From NCBI GenBank assembly GCA_947450695.1, contig CANFWV010000025.1, positions 1 through 42,330 on the forward strand: 42,330 nt of DNA, in the 5' to 3' direction. This document shows, piece by piece, positions 9,192-18,843 of the stretch; the first letter of the stretch is position 1; each line of letters starts with the position of its first letter. Both the position numbers and the translations under genes were made by a program. The notes beneath the pieces are model-generated. The model worked only from the letters and a program-made list of their open reading frames with translations, made no database searches and was not told the DNA's origin. Source of the DNA: Comamonadaceae bacterium. GTDB lineage: Bacteria > Pseudomonadota > Gammaproteobacteria > Burkholderiales > Burkholderiaceae_C.

Positions 9192-10172
9192 TTACAAGGG
9201 CACTGGCAGGTTCACCAACGGATGCCAGCAAGCTATGCGTGTGTTGTCAGTGCTGACCATGGGTGGGCTCTCAGCACGGCACTGCGCGCTGGCGTGCGCG
9301 CAACGCGGTGCAAAGCTGCAACCGGCGGGCAGGTTAGCCAGATCAGGCGGACTACCGGGTATCGCACGCAAGGGTTGACCGCGGTTGTCACTGCTGACCG
9401 TGGACGCCAGCAAGCCGGCACTGTAAGGGTGACGCGCAGCCTGCACCATGCCAGCGACCGAGTTTTCTTCGACAATGCGGCCGGCGTACATGACGGCAAT
9501 CCGGTCGGCCACTTCTACCGCGGCACCAATGTCGTGGGTGACAAAAATCACCGCCATGCCGGTTTCGCGCTGCAGCTCACGCAGCAGCAGCAAGATCTGA
9601 ATTTGCACCGTGGCGTCGAGCGCGGTGGTGGGTTCATCGGCCAGCAACAGTTTGGGTTTGCAGGCCAGTGCCAGCGCAATCATGGCGCGTTGGCGCATGC
9701 CGCCGGAGAGTTCGTGCGGGTAGGCATCAAAGCGCCGCTTGGCTTGCGGTATTTGCACCCGCTCCAACATATGCAGCGCTTGACTTCGGGCTGCTGTTTC
9801 GCTGATGGCCTCGTGCGCCCGAATGGCTTCTGTGATTTGTTGACCGATGTTGTAGACCGGGTCAAAAGCCAGCCCCGCCTCTTGGAAAACCATCGAAGCA
9901 ATCCCACCCCGATAGGCGTCCAGCGGCCGACCTTGCAAGGCCATGACGTCGATCCCATCGACATGAATCTGGCCACTCAGGCGCGTTGTTTTGGGCGAGT
10001 GCAGTTTAAGCAAAGTGCGCAATGTGACGCTCTTGCCTGAGCCAGACTCACCCAGCAACCCCAAGACTTCACCGGCCTTCAAGTCAAAGCTGACTTGATT
10101 CAGCGCACTGGCATGACGGCTGCCATGAAATTCAACACTCAGGTCTTTGACAGATACCAATGGCGCGTTCAT
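9192..10172 (-). CDS. Peptide/nickel-type ABC importer, ATP-binding subunit (DppD/OppD-like)
   Basis: A 326-residue nucleotide-binding subunit. Walker A GESGSGKS is at residues 41-48, the signature LSGGMRQR at 155-162, Walker B LLLADEP at 175-181, and the switch His in FVTHD follows. The C-terminal oligopeptide-transporter extension carries the usual cysteine cluster ([16 protein letters not shown], then ACWHP). The start ATG overlaps the stop of the partner ATPase gene by four bases (ATGA), indicating translational coupling. It is the last gene of a five-gene operon running SBP, two permeases, two ATPases. Confidence 0.93.
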   Translation of the reverse strand: MNAPLVSVKDLSVEFHGSRHASALNQVSFDLKAGEVLGLLGESGSGKSVTLRTLLKLHSPKTTRLSGQIHVDGIDVMALQGRPLDAYRGGIASMVFQEAGLAFDPVYNIGQQITEAIRAHEAISETAARSQALHMLERVQIPQAKRRFDAYPHELSGGMRQRAMIALALACKPKLLLADEPTTALDATVQIQILLLLRELQRETGMAVIFVTHDIGAAVEVADRIAVMYAGRIVEENSVAGMVQAARHPYSAGLLASTVSSDNRGQPLRAIPGSPPDLANLPAGCSFAPRCAHASAQCRAESPPMVSTDNTRIACWHPLVNLPVPL

Positions 10173-11242
10173 GCGGCGCTTTCTAAAGTTGCGGCGGTGT
10201 GTCCTGACGCCGCATCATTCATGTGACACGCCACCAGATGGCCGGTCAATTGCGCAGCGGGAACCAAGGCGGGTGCGCGCTCAGAGCAGACCGCTTCTGC
10301 GTGCACGCAACGCTCGCGAAAACGGCAACCGTCAGGTGGGTTGATCGGATTCGGTGGGTCACCACTCAAGGGCGACTTTTCAGTACGGTGGGCCGGGTCC
10401 ATGGACGGCACCGCCGACAGTAATGCGCGCGTGTAAGGGTGCGCAGCCTGACCATAAATTTGCTCGACCGGGCCCATCTCCACCACTTGACCGAGGTACA
10501 TCACCATCACTTCGTCGCAGATGTAATGCACCACATGCAGGTCATGCGAGATGAACAAGTAAGTCAGCTGATGCTCGGCTTTGAGCTCTTGCAGCAGGTT
10601 CAGCACCTGCGCCTGCACTGACTTGTCCAGCGCGGCCACAGCCTCGTCCAAAATCACCAGGCGCGGGTTGAAAGCGAGTGCGCGTGCAATGTTGACGCGC
10701 TGACGTTGGCCGCCCGAGAGTTCATGCGGGTAGCGTGAAGCGAACTGCTCGGGCTCAAGCCCGACACGGGCCAGCAGTTGGCGGGCGCGCCCGTTGGCTT
10801 GTGCTTCAGTCAAACCATGTTCTCGCGGCCCGTAAGCGATGGTCTCGATGATGGTCAAACGCGGATTCAGCGACGCAAACGAGTCCTGAAAAACCATTTG
10901 CAGATTGCGCCTGAAGGCTTTGAGTTCAATGCCACCAAACTCACCCACGCCTTCGCCGTCAAAAATCAAGGTGCCGCTGTCGGGGTCCATCAAACGCGCA
11001 ATCAGCCGCGCCGTCGTCGATTTGCCACAGCCGGATTCGCCGACGATGCCCAGCGTTTTGCCTTTGGCCACCGTGAAGTTGATGCCGTCGACAGCATGCA
11101 CAAATTTTTTCTCGCGCTCCAGCAATCCACCCCGCACCGGGAAGTACTTTTTTAAATTGCGCACGATCAACAGCGGCTGCGCTGGGCCACCGCGGTCCGC
11201 TGAATCGGTCATGTCGTCCACGTTGCTCAGGTTACTGCTCAT
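10169..11242 (-). CDS. Peptide/nickel-type ABC importer, ATP-binding subunit (DppF/OppF-like)
   Basis: A 357-residue partner ATPase. Walker A GESGCGKS is at residues 68-75, the signature LSGGQRQR at 175-182, and Walker B VILDEAV about residues 196-202. The usual Pro after DE is Ala (DEAVAALD). YFPVRGG near residue 33 is typical of OppF. The C-terminal zone has the cysteine-rich extension. The start at 11242 overlaps the permease stop by four bases (ATGA); a longer frame upstream lies inside the permease gene and is not credible. MTD at 11212 is an alternative start. Confidence 0.93.
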   Translation of the reverse strand: MSSNLSNVDDMTDSADRGGPAQPLLIVRNLKKYFPVRGGLLEREKKFVHAVDGINFTVAKGKTLGIVGESGCGKSTTARLIARLMDPDSGTLIFDGEGVGEFGGIELKAFRRNLQMVFQDSFASLNPRLTIIETIAYGPREHGLTEAQANGRARQLLARVGLEPEQFASRYPHELSGGQRQRVNIARALAFNPRLVILDEAVAALDKSVQAQVLNLLQELKAEHQLTYLFISHDLHVVHYICDEVMVMYLGQVVEMGPVEQIYGQAAHPYTRALLSAVPSMDPAHRTEKSPLSGDPPNPINPPDGCRFRERCVHAEAVCSERAPALVPAAQLTGHLVACHMNDAASGHTAATLESAA

Positions 11243-12123
11243 CGTCGAACGTCCATGGCAGACCGCACACCATCTGCCAGCAGATTGAAGGCGATCGATG
11301 TAATAAAAATCATCGCGCCCGGGAGCGCGGCAACCCAAGGGTTGCGAAAAATGGCCGAGCGCAGTGTGTTGAGCATCAGGCCCCACTCCGGCTCTGGCGG
11401 TTTGACGCCCAAGCCCAGAAAGGACAAGCCCGAACCCAAAATCATGCTGACGCTCAGCAAACCGGTGGCGTACACAAACACGGGGCCAAGCACGTTGCCC
11501 AGCACATGCACGCGAATGATCGAGAAGGCGCCAGCACCGCTCATCCGCGCGGCCTCAATGTAGTCGAGACGCCGCACTTGGGTGGTGACGCTTTCAGCGA
11601 CCCGCACCATCTGCGGCACAAACACCAACGTCAACGCAATCAAGCTGTTGCTCATGCCCGGGCCCAATGCGCCGGCAATTGCCACGGCTAAAAGAACCGA
11701 TGGGAACGCATAAAAAACATCCAACACACGCATCGTCAACATGTTGGTGCGGCCGCCGACATAGCCCGCGAGTAAGCCGATAGACGTGCCAATCACAAAA
11801 GCCGCCAACACCGGCACCACACCCATCAGCAAAGACAAGCGCCCGCCGTACATCAGGCGTGTCAGCATGTCGCGCCCCAGTTCGTCGGTGCCCAGCCAGT
11901 GACCCGGAGAACCGATGGGCAGCAAGCGGTTCATCATGCTGGCTTTGAACGGATCGGCTGGAGCGATCCAGGGTGCAAAAATAGCCGCACCGATAATGAG
12001 CACCAACACCAAAATACTGAGCATGGCCACGCGGTCTTGCCGCAATTGACGCAAGACCACCATCCAAAAACTACGGCTGGGTGCCGGCGTCGAAGTACCG
12101 TCAAAAGTCAAGGTGGTTTTCAT
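11239..12123 (-). CDS. Peptide/nickel-type ABC importer, permease (DppC/OppC-like)
   Basis: A 294-residue inner-membrane permease with about six membrane segments. It begins with the N-terminal OppC-type domain (LRQDRVAMLSILVLVLIIGAA), followed by the HWLGTDELGRD motif at the start of the transport domain. The EAA loop is visible as EAARMSGAGAFSIIRVHVLGN, the contact with the ATPases. The gene starts immediately after the stop of the other permease with no spacer and overlaps the downstream ATPase gene by four bases. Confidence 0.93.
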   Translation of the reverse strand: MKTTLTFDGTSTPAPSRSFWMVVLRQLRQDRVAMLSILVLVLIIGAAIFAPWIAPADPFKASMMNRLLPIGSPGHWLGTDELGRDMLTRLMYGGRLSLLMGVVPVLAAFVIGTSIGLLAGYVGGRTNMLTMRVLDVFYAFPSVLLAVAIAGALGPGMSNSLIALTLVFVPQMVRVAESVTTQVRRLDYIEAARMSGAGAFSIIRVHVLGNVLGPVFVYATGLLSVSMILGSGLSFLGLGVKPPEPEWGLMLNTLRSAIFRNPWVAALPGAMIFITSIAFNLLADGVRSAMDVRR

Positions 12124-13077
12124 TCAGGTCCGTCCCATACGGGGATCAATCAGCGGCTGCAAAATATCCACCAGCAAATTCAAAGCCACGAAGAAAAGAC
12201 AGAGCACCAAAATCGTCCCTTGCAACAGCGGAATGTCGCGCTGAAAAATAGCGGTGTTCAATAAGAAGCCCGTGCCCGGCCACGCAAACACGGTCTCGAC
12301 CAAAATCGAACCACCCATCAAATAGCCCAATTGCAAACCGGCTACTGCTAGCACGGTAGGCGCTGTGTTTTTGGCCACATGCCGAAAGATCGCTTGATGA
12401 CTCAGGCCACGGGCCCTGAGTGCCATGACAAACTCTTGCTCCAACATGTCAGCCACCAACGCCCTGACAGTACGCGTGATGATGCCCAAGGGAATCACTG
12501 ACAGTGTCAATGCCGGTAGCACCAAGTAACGCATGTGCTCAAGATCCCAGAGCCATTCAGCGGAGCCCCCCGGGCCCGCACCCATGGCTGGGAACCAACC
12601 CAGCCAGGTTGAGAAAATAATCGTCAACACCAGCCCCAGCCAGTAATGCGGGACGCTGACACCAATGACCGAAAGCACCGTCGCCAACCTGTCGATCCAG
12701 CTGCCATGCCAATAGCCCGCCAGCGCACCCAAGATGCAGCCCAACAGCACGCCCGCGAGGCCAGCGACACCGGCCAACACGAGCGTGTTGCTGACGGCAC
12801 TCAAGACCTCTGTGGCGACCTCGCGGCCTGACGCAATGGACTTGCCCAGATCGCCCTGGACGGCTCGCAACAACCATTTTCCGTATTGAACCGGAATCGG
12901 TTTGTCCAGACCGTAAGCGGCTTTTAGCGCTTCCACCACTTCAGCTGGCGCATCGGCTGGCGCAATGGCATTCAAGGGGTCACCCGGGGCCAGATAGACC
13001 AGCATGAAAGACACCAGCGTCACACTCAGTGCAATTGGAATGGTGTAAAGCAGGCGCTTCAAGACATACGACAACAT
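12124..13077 (-). CDS. Peptide/nickel-type ABC importer, permease (DppB/OppB-like)
   Basis: A 317-residue permease beginning MLSYVLKRLLYTIPIALSVTLVSFML, the usual first membrane helix of DppB/OppB, followed by YLAPGDPLN. It contains the periplasmic YGLDKPIPVQYGKWL segment and the EAA-type loop MALRARGLSHQAIFRHVAKN. It ends with LVDILQPLIDPRMGR, characteristic of the family. The start is six bases from the stop of the solute-binding protein gene, so all five genes form one transcript. Confidence 0.94.
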   Translation of the reverse strand: MLSYVLKRLLYTIPIALSVTLVSFMLVYLAPGDPLNAIAPADAPAEVVEALKAAYGLDKPIPVQYGKWLLRAVQGDLGKSIASGREVATEVLSAVSNTLVLAGVAGLAGVLLGCILGALAGYWHGSWIDRLATVLSVIGVSVPHYWLGLVLTIIFSTWLGWFPAMGAGPGGSAEWLWDLEHMRYLVLPALTLSVIPLGIITRTVRALVADMLEQEFVMALRARGLSHQAIFRHVAKNTAPTVLAVAGLQLGYLMGGSILVETVFAWPGTGFLLNTAIFQRDIPLLQGTILVLCLFFVALNLLVDILQPLIDPRMGRT

Positions 13078-13083
13078 CAGTGT

Positions 13084-14697
13084 TTACATCTTCAGCGTGG
13101 TCAGGTCTTGAAACCAATGCTGAGCCTGCACAAAACCTTTGACCTTCGGCGACAGAACGTGCGGATTGACGTCATGCACGACCCACAGCATCAGGGCTTC
13201 GTCGACCATCGTTTGGTGAACTTGGGCCAGCAAGGCGTCTTGCACTTTGGTGTTGAAGCTGGTGCGAACTTTGTCGAGTGCGGCATCCACTTTAGGGTTG
13301 CTGTAGCCACCCCAGTTGACGCCATTGGGCGCGACATAACGGCTGTCCACAAAACGGGTGATGCCGTAGAACGGGTCAGACGTGACATAGCCCAGATTGA
13401 TGGCGCTGATACCTTTACCGGCATTCATGTCGGCCTTCACACCACTGCGCCAGTGCAGGTACAAGGTTTCCAGTTCAACCACTTCAAACTCCAGCTGAAT
13501 GCCGACTTCAGCCAGACTTTGCTGGATGTATTCGTTCATCGGTAAGGACAACATTTGGCCCGTGCCGCCTTGGGCAATGATGACCTTCGCTTTGAGTGGT
13601 TTCTCTTTGCTGTAGCCGGCTTGCGTCATCAATGCTTTGGCCGAGGCAATGTCGTAAGTGAGCTTGAAAGTAGGCTTGCCGAACCACGGACTGGAGCTAT
13701 CAAGCTGGCCTTTGGCAGGTACCGCCAGACCGTTGAGAAGCTGCACAATGCCGTCGCGATTGATGGCTAGATTGGCAGCTTTGCGCACGCGAATATCGAC
13801 CCATGGTGAACCGGGTTGGGTGCTGAAGTGGTAAGGCCAAACATGCGGCGTGACATTCGTCACCAGCTTGAAGCCGGCGCTCTTGAGTTGCGGCACCACA
13901 TCTGGCGGCGGTGTTTCGATCAGGTCAACCTGGCCGCTGAGCAGTGCGTTGGAACGCGTCAAGGCATCAGGGATTGGGATGAGCACAATGCGGTCGGTTT
14001 GCGCCATCCGGGTCTTGTCCCAGTAGGTCGCGTTTTTGACCAACTCAGCGCGTTCACGGGGCACCAGTTTGTCCAACTTGAAAGGACCTGTGCCCGACGG
14101 TTGCGATGCAAATTTATTCCAGTCGTGGCCCAGCTTTTCCCACTGTGCCGGGCTCGAAATCAGGAACCAAGGGAGCTGATACGGAAAGAGTGCGTCGATG
14201 ACTTTGGTGGTGATCTCCACCGTGTAGTCATCGACCTTGCTGTAGCTGGCGATCGATGGAATGCGTGGCCGCACTTGGGCGCTTTGCTTGGCATCGAACT
14301 GAGGTGACTTGTCGTTCAGAACTTTGTCCAGATTCCAGATGACTGCATCTGCTTTGAACTCTGAGCCGTCATGAAACTTGGCGCCTTTGCGCAATTTGAA
14401 GATCCATTTCTTGTTGTCTTTGGCGTCGACTTTCCATTCGCTGGCCAGACCAGGCATTAACTTGCCGGGACGCGTACCGATGTTGGACTCCCAAGCCACC
14501 AAGGGGTCATACAGCGTGTGGCCAGTGAACTGGTAGGCACCAGCGCCGCGGTCAGGTTGCCCCGTGGTGAGCGGAATGTCGGCCATTGAAATGCCATAGC
14601 GTGCGACGGTTTCAGCCATCACGCCGGAATGCAGGGCAAGGGCGACAGGGACGACGGTCAACAGCCAACGAGAAAGTTGCTTGGGCAACGCATGCAT
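13084..14697 (-). CDS. ABC importer periplasmic solute-binding protein (SBP family 5)
   Basis: A 537-residue protein with a signal peptide (LLTVVPVALALHSGVMAE, cleavage near residue 28). The mature part follows the peptide/nickel-binding family 5 pattern: LYDPLVAW, PGLASEWKVD, WIFKLRKGAKFHDGSEFKADAVIWNLD, and SGTGPFKLDKL. It would deliver a solute to the membrane complex encoded directly downstream. Dipeptide, oligopeptide, nickel and other ligands occur in this family and the ligand cannot be read from the sequence. GGAG lies about seven bases before the ATG. Confidence 0.9.
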   Translation of the reverse strand: MHALPKQLSRWLLTVVPVALALHSGVMAETVARYGISMADIPLTTGQPDRGAGAYQFTGHTLYDPLVAWESNIGTRPGKLMPGLASEWKVDAKDNKKWIFKLRKGAKFHDGSEFKADAVIWNLDKVLNDKSPQFDAKQSAQVRPRIPSIASYSKVDDYTVEITTKVIDALFPYQLPWFLISSPAQWEKLGHDWNKFASQPSGTGPFKLDKLVPRERAELVKNATYWDKTRMAQTDRIVLIPIPDALTRSNALLSGQVDLIETPPPDVVPQLKSAGFKLVTNVTPHVWPYHFSTQPGSPWVDIRVRKAANLAINRDGIVQLLNGLAVPAKGQLDSSSPWFGKPTFKLTYDIASAKALMTQAGYSKEKPLKAKVIIAQGGTGQMLSLPMNEYIQQSLAEVGIQLEFEVVELETLYLHWRSGVKADMNAGKGISAINLGYVTSDPFYGITRFVDSRYVAPNGVNWGGYSNPKVDAALDKVRTSFNTKVQDALLAQVHQTMVDEALMLWVVHDVNPHVLSPKVKGFVQAQHWFQDLTTLKM

Positions 14698-14882
14698 GAA
14701 AGAACTCCAAAAGTTGAGAGGTACTGACCTCCTATTGCACGCAATGTGCCAACTATTGAAATTTCAATCAATTCCGTCATCAGGGCGAGGATGGCCGCGC
14801 TGTGTTCGCCGTGACGGCGATTTGCGCAACCAGACCCGTGACAGAAAACGCATTACGGTGCATACCCGTGCACCAAAATAGA
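14698..14882 (-). promoter_or_regulatory. Leader of the ABC importer operon with a perfect 14-bp palindrome
   Basis: The region upstream of the solute-binding gene contains ATTGAAATTTCAAT at 14755-14768, a perfect palindrome, and a smaller dyad ATTGCACGCAAT at 14734-14745. A hairpin-forming AGGTcagtACCT lies just upstream of the ribosome binding site. These are plausible operator or leader elements for substrate-dependent control. No promoter hexamers could be assigned with confidence. Confidence 0.4.
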
Positions 14883-15761
14883 TCAGCCCAGCAGCGCGGC
14901 CAAACCGCCCTCGGGTTCAAAGCGATTGTTCCTATAGGTCAGTCGAGTCGGTGCGGTCCACACGGGATGCTTCACCGAATGCCAAGGATCACCCGGGTAG
15001 CAAACGGTGCGAATCCCTTCGTTCACGAATGGCTCGGGCTCAACCAGCAGGGGTAAGCGTGCAGACGCCGCGCTCATCACTTCGGCGACGCTGGCGTGTC
15101 GGACCAACTGACTCAGGTTCAAGATCTGCGCAGCCACAAGTCCCAGCTCACCCGACCAATACCGCCGCAGGGCTGACTCTGGCGTCAACCAAACGGTTTC
15201 TGTGACCTCATGGTCGTCATGCAGAACGTCTTGGCCGGCAGGCGCCAAGGCCACGAAGAAGCGCACGTCAAAACGGCGATTGCTTACCGATGGCACACGT
15301 GGCGTGATCCAACGGGCCCATGGCTTCAAAGAGCTGGTCTGCAAGGGCAAGCCGAGTTGAGTCATCGCTGCGGCAAAACCCAGACCGTCCTTCAAATGCC
15401 GACGCAACTCGGCGGGAACGTGCGACGGAAGGTCCTGGTGCAACAACAACCCGCACTCTTCAAAGGTCTCACGCAAAGCCGCCACGTACAAACCAGCGCC
15501 GGTGGCAGCATCGAGCGTTGCCTCACCTAGGCTGGCAGCCAACGTCTCTGCAGTTTGGTCAAGCTGGGAATCTGCAGTCTGGCAATCCAACGCGTCCAAC
15601 TTGCCGCCCGGAAAAACATGGACACCCCCCAGTACCTTTGAGTCTCCGTGTCGCCTGACCAGCAACACCTCGAGTCCGCGTGGACTGTCGCGCAGCACCA
15701 TGACGGTCGCGGATGGCGTTGGGGGCGTGAAGACTTCCTCATGATTGAGTTCGATGACCAT
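14883..15761 (-). CDS. NUDIX hydrolase, NUDT7/8/19-like
   Basis: A 292-residue NUDIX-fold protein. FPGGKLD near residue 50 starts the motif, and the conserved helix LRETFEECGLLL follows after an insertion of roughly 40 residues. The usual Gly-x5-Glu portion directly before the helix is absent, as in the subgroup where an insertion splits the box. Substrates in that subgroup include CoA and acyl-CoA; none is proven here. ATG 15761 is chosen because GAGGA lies seven bases upstream; TTG 15773 would overlap the purH stop. It starts eight bases after purH, so it probably shares its transcript. Confidence 0.8.
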   Translation of the reverse strand: MVIELNHEEVFTPPTPSATVMVLRDSPRGLEVLLVRRHGDSKVLGGVHVFPGGKLDALDCQTADSQLDQTAETLAASLGEATLDAATGAGLYVAALRETFEECGLLLHQDLPSHVPAELRRHLKDGLGFAAAMTQLGLPLQTSSLKPWARWITPRVPSVSNRRFDVRFFVALAPAGQDVLHDDHEVTETVWLTPESALRRYWSGELGLVAAQILNLSQLVRHASVAEVMSAASARLPLLVEPEPFVNEGIRTVCYPGDPWHSVKHPVWTAPTRLTYRNNRFEPEGGLAALLG

Positions 15762-15769
15762 GCTTTTCC

Positions 15770-17368
15770 TCAATGGCGGAAGTGCCGCACACCGGTTGTC
15801 ACCATCACCACGCCGCGCTCATCAGCCGCCGCAATAACTTCTCCATCGCGCATACTGCCACCGGGCTGGATGATGCAACTGGCGCCGACATCGACCACCA
15901 CATCGAGGCCGTCGCGGAAGGGGAAGAAGGCGTCGCTAGCTACGGCGGAGCCTTGCAGGTCGAGGTTGGCATTGGCCGCTTTGATGGCCGCGATACGCGC
16001 CGAGTCAATGCGGCTCATCTGGCCGGCACCCACACCCAGCGTCATGCCACCACCGCAGAAGACGATGGCGTTGGACTTGACGTATTTCGCGACCTTCCAG
16101 GCGAACAATAGATCTTGCAGTTGTGCTGGCGTTGGTTGCAACTTGGTCACGACCTTCAGGTCAGCCAGCGTGATCTCGTGGTTGTCTGCTGTTTGCATCA
16201 ACAGGCCGGAACCGACGCGCTTGACGTCGATGAGGTTGCGGCCTTGTTGCGCAGCACTGTCGCCGCCGGTTGGCAGCGGAATTTCTAAGATGCGCACATT
16301 GACTTTGCTCTTGAAGACGGCAAGCGCTTCAGGGGTAAAGGCCGGTGCCATCAGCACTTCAACGAATTGTTTTGAAATTTCCAGCGCCGCTTTTTCGTCA
16401 AGGGGACAGTTCAACGCAATGATGCCGCCGAAGGCTGAGGTCGGGTCGGTCTTGAAGGCTTTGCTGTAGGCATCCAACGCGTCAACGCCGATGGCCACAC
16501 CGCAGGGGTTGGCGTGCTTGACGATGACGCAGGCGGTTTCGCCCAGCAGCGAATCAAAACTCTTGACGCATTCCCATGCGGCGTCGGCGTCGGCGATGTT
16601 GTTGTACGAGAGCTCTTTACCCTGCAACTGACGCGCCGTGACGAGTGAGCCAGCAGCCGGATGCAGGTCGCGATAAAACGCGGCTTGCTGATGCGGGTTT
16701 TCGCCGTAACGCAAGTCTTGCAACTTGATGAAGCGACCGTTGGATTGAGCTGGAAAAAGGCTGTGGCTACCGTCTGCCTGGAGGCTAGACAGGTAATCGC
16801 TGATGGCGCCGTCGTACTGGCTGATGCGATTAAACGCGGCCACGGAGAGCGCGAATTTAGTCGCGTCTTTCAGTTGACCGTCGGCTTTGAGTTCGGCTAA
16901 CACGCCGGCGTACTGGGAAGCGTCGGTCAGCACGCCAACGTCTTTCCAGTTTTTAGCGGCCGACCGCACCATGGCCGGACCACCGATGTCGATGTTTTCA
17001 ATCGCTTCTTCCAGCGTGCAACCGGGCTTGGCAACCGTCGCTTCAAACGGGTAGAGGTTGACCACCAACAGGTCGATGGTGTTGATGCCATGTTCCTTCA
17101 GCGCAGCCATGTGCTGAGGAACATCGCGACGGGCCAGCAAGCCACCATGCACTTTCGGGTGCAGGGTTTTAACGCGGCCGTCGAGCATTTCAGGGAAGCC
17201 GGTCAGCTCCGCCACTTCTGTCACGGGTAAGCCCTGGTCGGCCAGTAACTTGGCGGTACCGCCGGTGGACAGCAGTTTGATGCTCAAGGCATGCAAGCTT
17301 TTTGCAAATTCGACAACACCGGTCTTGTCGGACACGGAAATCAGGGCGGTCAAAGTAGAGGCGGTCAT
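15770..17368 (-). CDS. purH: Bifunctional AICAR formyltransferase / IMP cyclohydrolase
   Basis: A 532-residue protein that catalyses the last two steps of IMP synthesis. The N-terminal IMP cyclohydrolase domain starts [18 protein letters not shown] and contains [10 protein letters not shown] and [19 protein letters not shown]. The C-terminal formyltransferase domain has [13 protein letters not shown] and the catalytic [11 protein letters not shown] segment, and ends [12 protein letters not shown], then QPGGSMRD, then GVRHFRH. The length equals the family norm. It lies 46 bases after fis. Confidence 0.97.
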   Translation of the reverse strand: MTASTLTALISVSDKTGVVEFAKSLHALSIKLLSTGGTAKLLADQGLPVTEVAELTGFPEMLDGRVKTLHPKVHGGLLARRDVPQHMAALKEHGINTIDLLVVNLYPFEATVAKPGCTLEEAIENIDIGGPAMVRSAAKNWKDVGVLTDASQYAGVLAELKADGQLKDATKFALSVAAFNRISQYDGAISDYLSSLQADGSHSLFPAQSNGRFIKLQDLRYGENPHQQAAFYRDLHPAAGSLVTARQLQGKELSYNNIADADAAWECVKSFDSLLGETACVIVKHANPCGVAIGVDALDAYSKAFKTDPTSAFGGIIALNCPLDEKAALEISKQFVEVLMAPAFTPEALAVFKSKVNVRILEIPLPTGGDSAAQQGRNLIDVKRVGSGLLMQTADNHEITLADLKVVTKLQPTPAQLQDLLFAWKVAKYVKSNAIVFCGGGMTLGVGAGQMSRIDSARIAAIKAANANLDLQGSAVASDAFFPFRDGLDVVVDVGASCIIQPGGSMRDGEVIAAADERGVVMVTTGVRHFRH

Positions 17369-17414
17369 AGCGGGTCAGAGTCCGGGTTGAATCTAAAAAA
17401 TAGGGGAGAGAAAA

Positions 17415-17651
17415 TCATTTCAACAGCTTGTGTTCAAGCAACTTCTTGCGCAGCGTGTTGCGGTTCAGGCCCAGCCATTCGGCGGCGCGTGACTGGTTGT
17501 GGTCAGCCTGCTTCATCACCATTTCAAGCAGCGGCTTTTCGACCACGTGCACCATCATGTCGTACATGCCGGTGGGCTCGGTACCATGCAAATCTTGAAA
17601 GTAACCTTCGAGGCTGGTGCGCACGCACTCTTCGATGTGTTTTTTGCTCAT
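17415..17651 (-). CDS. fis: Fis-family nucleoid/transcription factor
   Basis: A 78-residue DNA-binding protein, shorter than enterobacterial Fis (98 residues) as is usual in Betaproteobacteria. The C-terminal helix-turn-helix is clear: NQSRAAEWLGLNRNTLRKKLLEHKLL. The start ATG at 17651 overlaps the dusB stop by four bases, so its translation is probably coupled to dusB, the same pairing known from enterobacteria. It would bend and organise DNA and regulate many promoters. Confidence 0.94.
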   Translation of the reverse strand: MSKKHIEECVRTSLEGYFQDLHGTEPTGMYDMMVHVVEKPLLEMVMKQADHNQSRAAEWLGLNRNTLRKKLLEHKLLK

Positions 17652-18700
17652 GCTGAGGCTTTCTCTTTTTTTTCTGTGTGCGTCCATGCCTGGGTGGGCA
17701 AGGCTGCAGGCACCCGGTCCATGTTGGACTCAAGGCCGTTGAAATAGTCGGCCACTGCGGCCATCTGCAAATCGCAGCTTTCCAGCAGGTTCATACGCGC
17801 CCGGAAGTCTTCACCGCCAGGTAAGCTTTTGACATACCAACCAATGTGTTTTCGCGCGGTGCGAACGCCTGAAAATTCACCATACAACTCGTAGTGGTCG
17901 AGCAAATGGTCCAGCAGCAGACGCTTGACTTCGGCCACCAATGGCGGCGCCAAGTGCGTGCCGGTTTCCAAAAAATGGCTGATCTCGCGGAAGATCCAAG
18001 GCCGCCCCTGCGCTGCGCGGCCGACCATTACCGCATCGGCTCCTGTCAGAGCCAAAACATCGTGGGCTTTCTCGGGTGAGTCAATATCTCCATTCGCCAC
18101 CACCGGGATTTTCAGGGCAGCTTTCACGGCAGTGATGGTGTCGTATTCGGCAAAACCTTTGTAGCCCTGCTCACGTGTGCGGCCATGCACTGCGATCATC
18201 TGCACGCCAGCGTCTTCAAAGGCGCGTGCCAAGCGCACTGCATTTTTATGGGACTCCGACCAGCCGGTGCGCATTTTCAGCGTCACCGGCACGCCATGCG
18301 GTGCACAGGCGGCCACCACAGCTTGCACGATGGCCAGCGCCAGTGGCTCGTCCTGCATCAACGCAGAGCCAGCCCATTTATTGCAGACTTTTTTAGCCGG
18401 GCAACCCATATTGATGTCAATGATCTGCGCGCCACGAGCCACGTTGTAGGCCGCAGCGTCGGCCATCATCGGCGCGTCGGTGCCCGCTATCTGCACCGCA
18501 ATCGGCTCGACTTCACCATCATGGTTGGCGCGGCGCGAGGTCTTCAGGGTATCCCACAGGTCGCGGCGCGAAGTCACCATCTCACTGACCGCATAGGCCG
18601 CACCGAGCTTTTTGCAAAGCTGGCGAAACGGCCTGTCGGTGACACCGGCCATGGGCGCCACGAACACGCGGTTGGCCAGAGCGTAAGGACCGATGTTCAT
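17648..18700 (-). CDS. dusB: tRNA-dihydrouridine synthase B
   Basis: A 350-residue FMN enzyme that reduces specific uridines in the tRNA D arm. VFVAPMAGVTDRPFRQLC opens the TIM barrel, VQIAGTDAPMMADAA and IDINMGCPAKKVCNKWAGSALM follow with the conserved catalytic Cys in GCPAKKVC, then HGRTREQGYKG and VMVGRAAQGRPWIF. The start is set at ATG 18700 (MNIGPYALANRV). A longer frame to 18781 gives residues with no family similarity. No strong ribosome binding site is visible. Confidence 0.94.
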   Translation of the reverse strand: MNIGPYALANRVFVAPMAGVTDRPFRQLCKKLGAAYAVSEMVTSRRDLWDTLKTSRRANHDGEVEPIAVQIAGTDAPMMADAAAYNVARGAQIIDINMGCPAKKVCNKWAGSALMQDEPLALAIVQAVVAACAPHGVPVTLKMRTGWSESHKNAVRLARAFEDAGVQMIAVHGRTREQGYKGFAEYDTITAVKAALKIPVVANGDIDSPEKAHDVLALTGADAVMVGRAAQGRPWIFREISHFLETGTHLAPPLVAEVKRLLLDHLLDHYELYGEFSGVRTARKHIGWYVKSLPGGEDFRARMNLLESCDLQMAAVADYFNGLESNMDRVPAALPTQAWTHTEKKEKASA

Positions 18701-18843
18701 GAGGATGGCAGGTGGAAAAAGGAAGATGGTCAAGAAAAGCGAGGGGCCATTGTATCTGCCTAAATTTTCAGCAACCCACAATCATTCACGAAATTTTTTC
18801 ACCGTACTTGGCAACCATTTCCACTCCTTATACTGACTGTCAC

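Noticed and set aside
9186..10040. Plus-strand open frame opposite the DppD-like ATPase gene
   Set aside because: Antisense to a gene with complete Walker and signature motifs; no sign of independent coding.
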